Origin: Streptomyces albus subsp. albus
GTDB lineage: Bacteria; Actinomycetota; Actinomycetes; Streptomycetales; Streptomycetaceae
Direction of reading: 5' to 3'
Length of the DNA: 64,000 nucleotides
Assembly (NCBI RefSeq): GCF_000719865.1
Contig: NZ_JOID01000011.1
Location: forward strand, 1-64,000
A program made the position numbers and the translations under genes. Under the pieces are notes generated by a model. It was not told the DNA's origin. It saw only the letters and a program-made list of their open reading frames with translations, and made no database searches. Below, piece by piece: positions 18,251 through 25,494 of the stretch. Position 1 is the first letter of the stretch. Every line of letters starts with the position of its first letter.

Positions 18251-19114
18251 TCAGTACCGGCCGAGTGTTCCCCGGCGCCGGGCGACACGTTCCAGGCGGC
18301 CGAAGAGGACCACGCCGATCCCGACGAGCACGACCGGCTGGAGGATCACCCACCACAGGCCCCAGCCGGTCTGCAGGCCGGTCAGCGCGTGGCCGCCCAG
18401 GAGGATGTCGCGGATGGCCTCGATGCCGGGGGCGATCGGTACGAGGAGCCGGCTGAGGAACGCCGTCACGTCCGGCATGTTGTCCAGCGGGACGAAGGTG
18501 CCGCCCGCGATGAACCACACGGCCATCGAGAACTGCGTGATGATCTCGATGCGCTTGTACACCAGCGTCAGACCGCACAGGATCAGCGCGAGTCCGCAGG
18601 TGCCCAGGACGATGGCGGCGAGTGGTACCAGGATCTGCACGTCGAAGGGCATGTCCCCGCCCCGCGCCTCAATGGTGATCACTCCTACCAGGAGGACGGA
18701 CAGCGCGCTCGGCAGAGCCGATACGACGGCGGCGACCTGGCGTCCGAGGATGAGCGTCCAGGAGGGCAGCGGTGTGAGGTACGTCTGTTCCAGCACGCCC
18801 GACTGCATGTCTCCGAGATAGCTCCAGAAGGCCCGGTTCACCTGCTCGTGGATGAAGGTGAGCGAGACCATGCCGAGGAGGCCCGGCAGGAGCAGTTCGT
18901 CCCGGAGTTGCCCGCGCCCCATGAACAGGACGAGCAGCAGGAAGAAGATCGGGAAGGTGATCATCTGCACCAGGACCTCGCGCCACCCCGCCCTCAGGTT
19001 CAGCAGGCCCTTGTGCACTTCGTTGGCGAAGCCGTTGAGGTAGGTGGCGGCACCCGGGCGGTCCACGGCGTTCGCCGGACGGGTGCGGCCGGCTGCCGGA
19101 GTGAGCGTTGTCAT
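18251..19114 (-). CDS. ABC-2 type exporter permease
   Basis: 287 aa with six hydrophobic segments (for example VLVQMITFPIFFLLLVLFMG and SALSVLLVGVITI), typical of DrrB-like ABC-2 permeases. It is the last gene of a minus-strand operon of one ATPase and two permeases, 18 nt after the preceding permease. Together they form an efflux pump that probably exports the product and gives self-resistance. It converges with the last NRPS gene. Confidence 0.9.
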   Translation of the reverse strand: MTTLTPAAGRTRPANAVDRPGAATYLNGFANEVHKGLLNLRAGWREVLVQMITFPIFFLLLVLFMGRGQLRDELLLPGLLGMVSLTFIHEQVNRAFWSYLGDMQSGVLEQTYLTPLPSWTLILGRQVAAVVSALPSALSVLLVGVITIEARGGDMPFDVQILVPLAAIVLGTCGLALILCGLTLVYKRIEIITQFSMAVWFIAGGTFVPLDNMPDVTAFLSRLLVPIAPGIEAIRDILLGGHALTGLQTGWGLWWVILQPVVLVGIGVVLFGRLERVARRRGTLGRY

Positions 19115-19132
19115 GGTCGGTCCCCGCTCATT

Positions 19133-19990
19133 TCAGTACTGGCCGAGCCGGCCGTCACGCACGGCTCTGCGGTGGTTTCGGGAGAAGAGCCATCCTCCGA
19201 AGAGGACGAGCGCGGCGGTGTAGACGAGCAGCCACGGCAGGGTTCCGTCGGACCAGATGCCACCGAGCGACTTCCCGTCGAAGAGCACCTTCGTGGTCGC
19301 CTCGATCCCCAGGGTGGTCGGCAGGAACCGCGCCACCACCGCCAGCCAGTCCGGGTAGAGCGCGAGCGGCATCATCGAGCCGTTCAGCAGGATGACCAGG
19401 GACGTGAACAGCGAGTGCAGGGCGCCCACCATGGGAGAGCTGACGGCGATGGCTGCGAGGACGAAGGTGAACGCCAGGACGTTGACGACGACCAGGGCGT
19501 AGGGCACCAGTGCGGCGGCCTTCAGCGGGATCGTCACACCGGTGACGAGCATCGGAACCAGCGTCGCGACCACGGCGACCGCGAGACCCGCCAGGGACGC
19601 GGTGACCAGCCGGCCCAGCATGAAGATCCAGGGAGGCGCGGGCGACATGTGACTCTGGGCGTAGGTGCCGCCGCGCTTCTCCTCCACGAGGTCCGCCACC
19701 ATGACCAGGCTGCCGTAGTGCAGGAACCAGTAGCCGCTGATGGCGACGAGGGTCTCCGGGATCAGCTCCCTGCGGAGGGTGCCCTGCCCCATCACGTACT
19801 GCATGCCGAGGTACAGCACCGTGCTGATGACCAGCATGATGATGTGGCCGGCGGGGTGGGCGAGCTGTGACAGCAGCCCCTTGCGGACCTCCGCTCGCAG
19901 CACTCCGAGGCCGGTGCGCGGGGTCAGCTTCCAGTCGGTACGGGCCGGCTGGACCGGCCGCTGCGTGGTGGCGGGCGCGGCGCTAGTCAT
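19133..19990 (-). CDS. ABC-2 type exporter permease
   Basis: 285 aa, also with about six membrane segments (ISTVLYLGMQYVMGQG, LAVAVVATLVPMLV, ALVVVNVLAFTFVLAAIAV). It is homologous to the neighbouring permease: both have a short cytoplasmic N-terminus, a G(Q/R)GxLRxEL segment and a C-terminal R(A/R)VRxGxLGQY-like end. Its start overlaps the ATPase stop by 8 nt, so the two are translationally coupled. The permeases probably form a heterodimer served by the single ATPase. Confidence 0.9.
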   Translation of the reverse strand: MTSAAPATTQRPVQPARTDWKLTPRTGLGVLRAEVRKGLLSQLAHPAGHIIMLVISTVLYLGMQYVMGQGTLRRELIPETLVAISGYWFLHYGSLVMVADLVEEKRGGTYAQSHMSPAPPWIFMLGRLVTASLAGLAVAVVATLVPMLVTGVTIPLKAAALVPYALVVVNVLAFTFVLAAIAVSSPMVGALHSLFTSLVILLNGSMMPLALYPDWLAVVARFLPTTLGIEATTKVLFDGKSLGGIWSDGTLPWLLVYTAALVLFGGWLFSRNHRRAVRDGRLGQY

Positions 19991-20975
19991 GGGCCGGCGC
20001 CTTGATGAGCCCCATGAAGACGTCCTCGAGGTCCGGCTGGACCTGGGACAGCGACTGCACCACTGCGCGCTGGTCCCGCAGCCGGTCGACGAGCGCGTAG
20101 ACCTCCTGCGGATCGCTCACGCGCCCCGAGACGACCGTCGTCCCCTCGACGCTCCGGGCGGTGAACCCGGGCGGGAGCGAGAGCTCCGGGAGGTTGCCCT
20201 CGACGCGCACCTCGTACTTGTCGCGCTCGCGGAACTGGGCGAGTAACTGCTCGGTCGGCAGGTCGGCGATGACCTGGCCTTTCCGGATCACGGCGACCCG
20301 GTCGCACAGTTCCTCGACCACGTTCATCTGGTGGGTCGTGAGGAGCACCGTCTTGCCGCGGTCCCGTGACAGGGTGCGGATCCACTCCATGACCGTGCGG
20401 GTCGCCTCGACGTCGAGTCCGATGGTCGGCTCGTCCAGCAGCACGATGGGCGGGTCGGCGATCAGGGCGGCGGCCACGGCGACCTTCTGCTGCATGCCGC
20501 GTGAGTAGCCGCCGACATTCTCGTCGCGGCGCTCCCAGAGGCCGAGGCCCTTCAGGAGTTCCTCGGCGCGTGTGGCCGCGTCGGCGGCGCGCATGCCCTT
20601 CAACCGCCCGAAGTACAGCAGGTTCTGCCAGGCGGACAGCGTCCAGTAGACGTTGCGCGAGCCCTCCAGGACCGCCCCGAACTGCTGCATCGCGGCCGAG
20701 CGCCGACGGGTGACGTCATAGCCGTTCAGCAGCGTCCTGCCCGACGTGGCGGCCAGCAGCCCGGCCAGGATCTTGATCGTGGTGGTCTTCCCGGCGCCGT
20801 TCGGGCCCAGGAAACCGAAGACCGTGCCGGCCGGGACCGACAGGGAGACATTGTCGACGGACGGTGTGTCCGACGAGCCGTACGTCTTGGTGAGCCCGCT
20901 GATCTCGATCGCGGGCGTGGCCGTGGCGGCTCCTGGCCGGTCGGAACCGGCCGGTGCCTCGGTTTGCGTACTCAC
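19983..20975 (-). CDS. ABC exporter ATP-binding protein (DrrA-like)
   Basis: 330 aa. Walker A is GPNGAGKTTTIKIL (about residue 55), the signature region YSRGMQQKVAVA replaces LSGGQ, and Walker B is IVLLDEPTIGLD followed by the H-loop TTHQM. A C-terminal extension of about 90 aa is typical of the DrrA drug-resistance group. It is first in the exporter operon and is transcribed divergently from the TetR-family gene at 21069, its probable repressor. It contains a TTA codon at 20244-20246, so pump synthesis may also depend on bldA. Confidence 0.93.
   Translation of the reverse strand: MSTQTEAPAGSDRPGAATATPAIEISGLTKTYGSSDTPSVDNVSLSVPAGTVFGFLGPNGAGKTTTIKILAGLLAATSGRTLLNGYDVTRRRSAAMQQFGAVLEGSRNVYWTLSAWQNLLYFGRLKGMRAADAATRAEELLKGLGLWERRDENVGGYSRGMQQKVAVAAALIADPPIVLLDEPTIGLDVEATRTVMEWIRTLSRDRGKTVLLTTHQMNVVEELCDRVAVIRKGQVIADLPTEQLLAQFRERDKYEVRVEGNLPELSLPPGFTARSVEGTTVVSGRVSDPQEVYALVDRLRDQRAVVQSLSQVQPDLEDVFMGLIKAPAHD
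20244..20246 (-). other. TTA leucine codon (possible bldA control)
   Basis: On the minus strand this in-frame codon reads TTA, in the context PTEQLLAQF of the ABC ATPase. Confidence 0.8.
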
Positions 20976-21009
20976 ATTCGCACCTTCATCGGGTTAACAG
21001 CGCACCTGA

Positions 21010-21065
21010 ACGAGAACACCATTCACTTTGCATGTGGTGTGCTCTAGTGTCAAGCGTGTTCTCGT
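21010..21065. promoter_or_regulatory. Perfect 10-bp inverted repeat in the ABC/TetR divergent promoter
   Basis: ACGAGAACAC at 21010-21019 and its exact complement GTGTTCTCGT at 21056-21065 flank the intergenic core between the ATPase start (20975) and the TetR start (21069). The arms are 36 bp apart, so they may be two operator half-sites or two operators bridged by the divergently encoded TetR protein. Binding is inferred. Confidence 0.6.
21022..21050 (+). promoter_or_regulatory. Candidate sigma-70-type promoter for the TetR gene
   Basis: TTCACT (21022-21027) and TAGTGT (21045-21050) are separated by 17 bp and lie between the two arms of the inverted repeat, as expected for an autoregulated TetR promoter. 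Assigned by eye only. Confidence 0.45.
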
Positions 21066-21068
21066 GGA

Positions 21069-21818
21069 ATGCTGGACGCAGGTTGGACCGATGAAGTGGG
21101 CAAGCGGATGGCAGCGAACTGGCGTGAGAAGCGGCGGGCTTCCGCCGTGGCGGAGATCAAAGAGGTCGCCCGGCAGCTCTTGGTGAAAGGAGGAGCGGGG
21201 GCCGTCTCCCTGCGCGCCATCTCCCGGGAGATGGGGATGACGCCCTCGGCGCTCTACCGCTACTTCCCGAGCCTGGACGCCCTGTTGGCGGGGTTGCGCA
21301 GCGATCTCTTCGAGGAATTGGGCGAGGCCACCACGGAGGCGCGCGACAGTGTGCCCGGCGGAGACCCGCTGCTGCGGCTGATGGCGATGGCACGCGCGTT
21401 CCGCGCCTGGGGGCTGGAGCACCGTGCGGAGTTCGGTCTCATGCTCGGTCCGCCTCCTCCGGGCGTCGAAGGCGGACCGGACCCGAGTGAACCGGACTAC
21501 GCGCCCGCGTGCGTGGGTGTCATGTTCCTCGGCGAGATCGCGGAGCTGGAGCGGCGCGGCACGCTGCGGGTCCCGTCGGTCGAGCTCATCGAGGGCCGGC
21601 TCGCACCCGGCTTCCGCGACTACATCGATGGTCAGGAAGGACTCGACCTCCCGGTGGTCTTCGCCTTCCTCGCCGTCTGGGCGAGGCTCTACGGCATCAT
21701 CGCGATGGAGATCTTCGGGCACATGGCCTGGGCGGTGACCGACAGCGGCGCCCTCTTCGAGACCGAGTTGATCAATTTCGCCCAGCAGCTCTCGGGGGCC
21801 GAGTACGACGGCTCCTGA
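21069..21818 (+). CDS. TetR/AcrR-family transcriptional regulator
   Basis: 249 aa. The N-terminal helix-turn-helix reads VAEIKEVARQLLVKGG through LRAISREMGMTPSALYRYF (about residues 20-65). The C-terminal ligand-binding region has a YGIIAMEIFGH segment as in actinomycete TetR proteins. It is divergent from the ABC exporter and shares with it a short promoter region with a perfect inverted repeat, the classical layout of a drug-responsive repressor of an efflux operon. The start is ambiguous: the ATG at 21069 has a weak ribosome site, and the ATG at 21108 (MAANWREKRR) would also keep the whole DNA-binding domain. Confidence 0.88.
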   Translation: MLDAGWTDEVGKRMAANWREKRRASAVAEIKEVARQLLVKGGAGAVSLRAISREMGMTPSALYRYFPSLDALLAGLRSDLFEELGEATTEARDSVPGGDPLLRLMAMARAFRAWGLEHRAEFGLMLGPPPPGVEGGPDPSEPDYAPACVGVMFLGEIAELERRGTLRVPSVELIEGRLAPGFRDYIDGQEGLDLPVVFAFLAVWARLYGIIAMEIFGHMAWAVTDSGALFETELINFAQQLSGAEYDGS

Positions 21819-21857
21819 AGCCGGTCCCGCGACTTCGGAAGCCGTCGTCCGCGATCC

Positions 21858-21882
21858 GTGCGGACGGGCACGCCGTCCGCAC
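21858..21882. terminator. Bidirectional hairpin between convergent genes
   Basis: A perfect 10-bp stem, GTGCGGACGG and CCGTCCGCAC, with a 5-nt loop, lies between the convergent TetR and glycosyltransferase genes. There is no U-tract, as is common in high-GC organisms. Confidence 0.6.
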
Positions 21883-21884
21883 CC

Positions 21885-23081
21885 CTACGGGTACACGGCG
21901 GCCCCCCGGTCGGCGTGGGCCAGGATCTCGTCGGCCGCGCGGACCGCTCCGCCGGACTCACGGATGTGCTCCTGCAGGTCCCGCGTGGCGGCCCGGACAC
22001 GGTCGTCGGCCTCGATGTCCAGGACCGCGGCGCGTATCGCCTCCGCGGACGTCGCGTCCCGGCCGATCACGCGTGCGACGCCGAAGTCCGCGAGCTGGTG
22101 CGCCAGGCCGTCCGCCGCGGCCAGCTGCGGCAGCACCACCAGCGGGGTGCCCGCGTGCAGCGCGTGCATCACGGTCCCGGTTCCGCCGGAGCAGACGGTG
22201 AGCCGGGCGTGCTCCAGCACGGACCCGAACGGCAGCCAGGTGTGTGTCTCGACGTCAGCCGGCAGCGGTCCGATGTCGGCCGGGTCGACACCCGGACCCA
22301 CCGCGACCACCACGTGCCACGGCAGCCCCTCGAAGGCCTCGATGCACATCCGGAAGAGCTCCGGCTGCTGGTTGAAACTGGTGCCCAGCGAGACCAGGGC
22401 GACCGGTTTCCCGCTCGGCGGGGGCTGCCAGGCCTCCTCCGGGTCCTCCGTGCGCAGGCAGGGCCCGACGAAGACGAACTTGTCGTCGGTCTCGGCGTCG
22501 ATGTAGCCGAACCTGCTCGGATAGAAGACGATCTTGAGCGCCTCCGGGTCGCCCTTCAGCTGGTGGAAGGCCACCTCCGGGTCGACGCCGTTCATCCTCG
22601 CGTACCGCCGCATCTCGCTGCGGAGCCGGGCGTAGGCGGTGTCGCCGATGGCGGCCGGTGTGACGTGCTGGCTGACGCATCCCACCGGAAAGAGCCGCAC
22701 CGCGGGGATGTGCCACTTCTCTCCGAGCAGTTCGCCGATCCACCGGACGTAGCCGTCGTAGACGACCACGTCAGGGCGGTCGTCCGCGAAGTGGGCGTCG
22801 AACAGCGACGTGGTGGCGATACCCTCGCGCACCCCGCTCAGCAGGACCTTGGCCAGCCAGTTCTCCGTACCCGGGGGAAAGTCGCGCTGCACGTCGATGG
22901 TGGACTCGTACGGGATGACCGTCGCGCCGGCGGACGCGACCTCCTTCGCGAACGCCGTGGTGGCCGGATAGCTCACGCGGTGCCCCCGGCGGACCAGCTC
23001 CTCCACGATCGCGAGTGTGGGGGCGAGATGGCCGGGCGCGGGGACGTTGAAAAAGGCGATGTGGCGGTTGCGGCTGCTCAT
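21885..23081 (-). CDS. MGT-family (GT1) glycosyltransferase
   Basis: 398 aa. The start at 23081 (MSSRNRHIAFF) is preceded by GAGGAAGG; an earlier in-frame ATG at 23129 would lie inside the upstream gene and adds a non-conserved leader. The N-terminal motif FNVPAPGHLAPTLAIVEELV fits the acceptor half of macrolide-type GT-B enzymes. The C-terminal donor site reads HTWLPFGSVLEHARLTVCSG then GTPLVVLPQLAAADGLA. It is the only glycosyltransferase in the window, so it most likely attaches the aminosugar made by the genes at 35002-43304. It follows the methyltransferase gene in a minus-strand operon. Confidence 0.92.
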   Translation of the reverse strand: MSSRNRHIAFFNVPAPGHLAPTLAIVEELVRRGHRVSYPATTAFAKEVASAGATVIPYESTIDVQRDFPPGTENWLAKVLLSGVREGIATTSLFDAHFADDRPDVVVYDGYVRWIGELLGEKWHIPAVRLFPVGCVSQHVTPAAIGDTAYARLRSEMRRYARMNGVDPEVAFHQLKGDPEALKIVFYPSRFGYIDAETDDKFVFVGPCLRTEDPEEAWQPPPSGKPVALVSLGTSFNQQPELFRMCIEAFEGLPWHVVVAVGPGVDPADIGPLPADVETHTWLPFGSVLEHARLTVCSGGTGTVMHALHAGTPLVVLPQLAAADGLAHQLADFGVARVIGRDATSAEAIRAAVLDIEADDRVRAATRDLQEHIRESGGAVRAADEILAHADRGAAVYP

Positions 23082-23094
23082 GGCCGGACCTTCC

Positions 23095-23880
23095 TCAGAC
23101 CCGCCGGCCGCGGATGGAGACGAACTCATGGCTCCGCACGACCATGGCCTCGTCGTGCATCAGCTCCTTGAGGAAGAAGTCGATGTCGGCCGCGTCGAAA
23201 CCGGCCTCGATCATGGCGTCGCGCTTCTGGCTGACGTTGTTCTCGTACAGCCGGCAGCCGTAGCCGCCTCCCGTCCAGCTCTCGAAGTGCCAGCGGGTGC
23301 GTACGGAGGAGAGCCCGGCGTCGAGCATGGTCTGGTGGACCTCGTGGCCCCAGCCGCCGTGTGTGTGGCGGGCCGTCATGACGTCGTACAGGCCGTCCAG
23401 AACACGCTTGAAGACGGCGGCATGCTCCTCGCTCGGCGCGGACACGACCCGCGGGGTCGAACGGACGAACTCGCCCAGCAGCAGCCAGCCCCCCGGCTTC
23501 AGCGAGCCGGCCAGGCGGTGCACGAACTCCACCCGGTTCTCCAGGTGGTGGGTCAGCAGCCGCCCGTGGACGAGGTCGAACGGACCGGTCGCGGCGAGCG
23601 GTTCACCGGTGCTCAGGTCCTGTGTGTGGATCTCGATGTTCGGCCCTTCGGGGACCATGTGGGTGTCCTGGTCGATGACGTCGACGCGGCCGTTCTCACC
23701 CGCCAGTTCGGACAGCATCCGCGTCACCGAACCGCCACCGGCTCCGAGGTCGAGGAAGTGGCCGCCCGCGCTCGGCTGCATCTCGGCGAGCTCACCGCGG
23801 GTGAAGGGGTCGAGGAACTCCTGGAGCGGGGTCAGCTGGGCGGGGACGTTGTGGAACACGTAGTCGGCGAGGTTGGTCAT
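23095..23880 (-). CDS. Class I SAM-dependent methyltransferase
   Basis: 261 aa. The ATG at 23880 is preceded by GAGGAAACC. The SAM-binding motif is FLDLGAGGGSVTRML (about 45-60), followed by an acidic motif II (VDVIDQD) and LKPGGWLLLGEF. Length and fold fit small-molecule O- or N-methyltransferases; the substrate cannot be told. It lies between the flavin monooxygenase and the glycosyltransferase in one minus-strand operon, so O-methylation of a hydroxyl made by its neighbour, or methylation of the sugar or aglycone, is plausible. Confidence 0.88.
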   Translation of the reverse strand: MTNLADYVFHNVPAQLTPLQEFLDPFTRGELAEMQPSAGGHFLDLGAGGGSVTRMLSELAGENGRVDVIDQDTHMVPEGPNIEIHTQDLSTGEPLAATGPFDLVHGRLLTHHLENRVEFVHRLAGSLKPGGWLLLGEFVRSTPRVVSAPSEEHAAVFKRVLDGLYDVMTARHTHGGWGHEVHQTMLDAGLSSVRTRWHFESWTGGGYGCRLYENNVSQKRDAMIEAGFDAADIDFFLKELMHDEAMVVRSHEFVSIRGRRV

Positions 23881-23939
23881 GGTTTCCTCTGCGGTGGTAG
23901 GGAGCCGGCGGTGTGGAACGCTGTGGGCCTCGGGAGCCG

Positions 23940-25118
23940 TCACGGGCTGTAACTGAACAGTTCCTTGTCCCGGTAGGTGTCCTCGCGACGCTTCATGGAC
24001 TTGATCAACGCGTCGCGCACCCGGCCCACCAGGGGATTGGTGGTGTGCCCCAGCCGGGCGATCAGCCGGGAGTGCTGGACGATCTTGTTGGCGCGCCTGG
24101 AGCGCACGCGCCCGTACTGGCGCAGCGCGGTGGGTATGTCGTGCTCGGCCAGGAGGCAGGCCAGGCTGGCGACGTCCTCCAGCGCCATGTTGGCCCCCTG
24201 TCCCAGGACCGGGCCGATCGGGTGCGCGGCGTCGCCGAGCAGGACGAGCCTGCCGGTGTGCCAGCGCTTCAGGGGCGGGCAGTCGTGGACGTCGGTGACG
24301 ACCATGTCCTCCAGGGCGCAGGAGGCCACCGTCTCCGCCAGGGGGGAGGACCAGCCGCCCCACAGCTCCAGCAGGTCCGCCTTGGCGTGCCCCAGGGGCT
24401 TGTCCGGCCAGCTGTGTTCGGGGGCATTGACGGTGGCCGTCCAGAAGAGACGCGTGTCGTCGAACGCCTCGGCGAAGAAGTGTCCGCCGGGCCCGACGAA
24501 GACGAAGCCGTCACCGTGCTGGGCCGGCCGCTTGGAGATGCCGCGGACGGAGGTGAAGCCGAGGTAGCGCGGCGGCACGTCTCCCGCGACGAGGGTCCGC
24601 AGAGTGGAGCGGACACCGTCGGCGCCGACGACCAGATCCCCGGTGGCGGTACGGCCGTCGGCCAGCCGCACCGTGGCGGTGCCGCCGCTGCTCGACGCCT
24701 CCACCACGGCGGCCTCGTGATGGACCGTCACCTGGGCCGGGCCCGGACCGGTCACCGCCTCGGCCAGGAGGCGGTGCAGATCGGCGCGGAGGATGCCGAT
24801 CATCGGCGCCCCCCACTTCGCGGGGAAGTTCCCCACCTCGCGGCTCTTCAGCAGCTTGCCGTCCCACGACATGATCGGCATGTCCTGGGCGTGCCGGTCG
24901 CTGGACCATCCCGACTTCCGTACCGCCTCGCCGAGCCGTGGACTGATGCGGTCCACCGACTTGACGCCGTTGGGCGTGAGCTCGACACCCGAGCCGGTGT
25001 TGCCGAAACCCCGCGCCCGCTCGAAGACCTCGGAGCTGATCGCCCGTTCGCGCAGGGCGGCGGCGAGGGCGAGTCCGCCTATCCCCCCGCCGACGATGAG
25101 TACCTTGATCGATTTCAT
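23940..25118 (-). CDS. Class A FAD-dependent monooxygenase
   Basis: 392 aa. The ATG at 25118 follows GGGGAGAG. The N-terminal FAD motif VLIVGGGIGGLALAAAL, the central VVGADGVRSTLR (DG motif) and GDAAHPIGPVLGQGANMALED (GD motif) place it with salicylate hydroxylase and zeaxanthin-epoxidase-like monooxygenases that use NAD(P)H and O2. The longer open frame upstream to 25433 has no ribosome site and is not conserved in type. It is first in the minus-strand operon with the methyltransferase and glycosyltransferase, so it is a likely tailoring hydroxylase or epoxidase. Confidence 0.92.
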   Translation of the reverse strand: MKSIKVLIVGGGIGGLALAAALRERAISSEVFERARGFGNTGSGVELTPNGVKSVDRISPRLGEAVRKSGWSSDRHAQDMPIMSWDGKLLKSREVGNFPAKWGAPMIGILRADLHRLLAEAVTGPGPAQVTVHHEAAVVEASSSGGTATVRLADGRTATGDLVVGADGVRSTLRTLVAGDVPPRYLGFTSVRGISKRPAQHGDGFVFVGPGGHFFAEAFDDTRLFWTATVNAPEHSWPDKPLGHAKADLLELWGGWSSPLAETVASCALEDMVVTDVHDCPPLKRWHTGRLVLLGDAAHPIGPVLGQGANMALEDVASLACLLAEHDIPTALRQYGRVRSRRANKIVQHSRLIARLGHTTNPLVGRVRDALIKSMKRREDTYRDKELFSYSP

Positions 25119-25494
25119 GTCCGCGTCTCTCCCCGAGCTGGTGTTCCAGACCCTCGTGGAGAGCCGGGAAAGATGTGTGTTCTGCCGAATCGATTGCCAC
25201 CGGACGCGGCGAGCGTCAGTGCCGGATATTGAGCCCGGAAGTCCGCGCGGAACCTTCGACCGGTTTAGGCGTTCCCGTTCCGCCGTCGTCCGCCATTTTT
25301 CGGGAAATGCCACTTCCTGGTCCTCTGACGGGCATTTTCGCACGACGGGACCCTCGCGAGAATATCCCAGATTGCTATTCTTTCCGGTAGTCCGGAGGGC
25401 TTGCGGCCGCTCCATCGGCGCGGCTACCGTCACAAATTCCGGCGCGAGATCGACTTAATATGCGCGGACGTGCGGACCGAGGACGGATGACTGA
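25119..25494. other. Divergent intergenic promoter region
   Basis: This 376-bp region between the flavin monooxygenase (minus) and the SagB-type oxidase (plus) has lower GC than its surroundings. It holds a copy of the GCAATC element on the minus strand (25365-25377) and a TTAATAT run at 25455-25461 that could serve as a -10 for the oxidase. No gene was found in it. Confidence 0.6.
25365..25377 (-). promoter_or_regulatory. Copy of the GCAATC regulatory element
   Basis: On the minus strand it reads TAGCAATCTGGGA. The 12 bases AGCAATCTGGGA are identical to 34908-34919 upstream of the sugar operon. It lies 118 bp or more before the oxidase gene and about 250 bp before the divergent monooxygenase gene. 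Confidence 0.55.

Noticed and set aside
20994..21722. Minus-strand open frame overlapping the TetR gene
   Set aside because: The plus strand encodes a clear helix-turn-helix protein; the minus frame has no recognisable features.
23082..23129. Longer N-terminus for the glycosyltransferase
   Set aside because: It overlaps the upstream methyltransferase gene and has no ribosome site; the start at 23081 follows GAGGAAGG.
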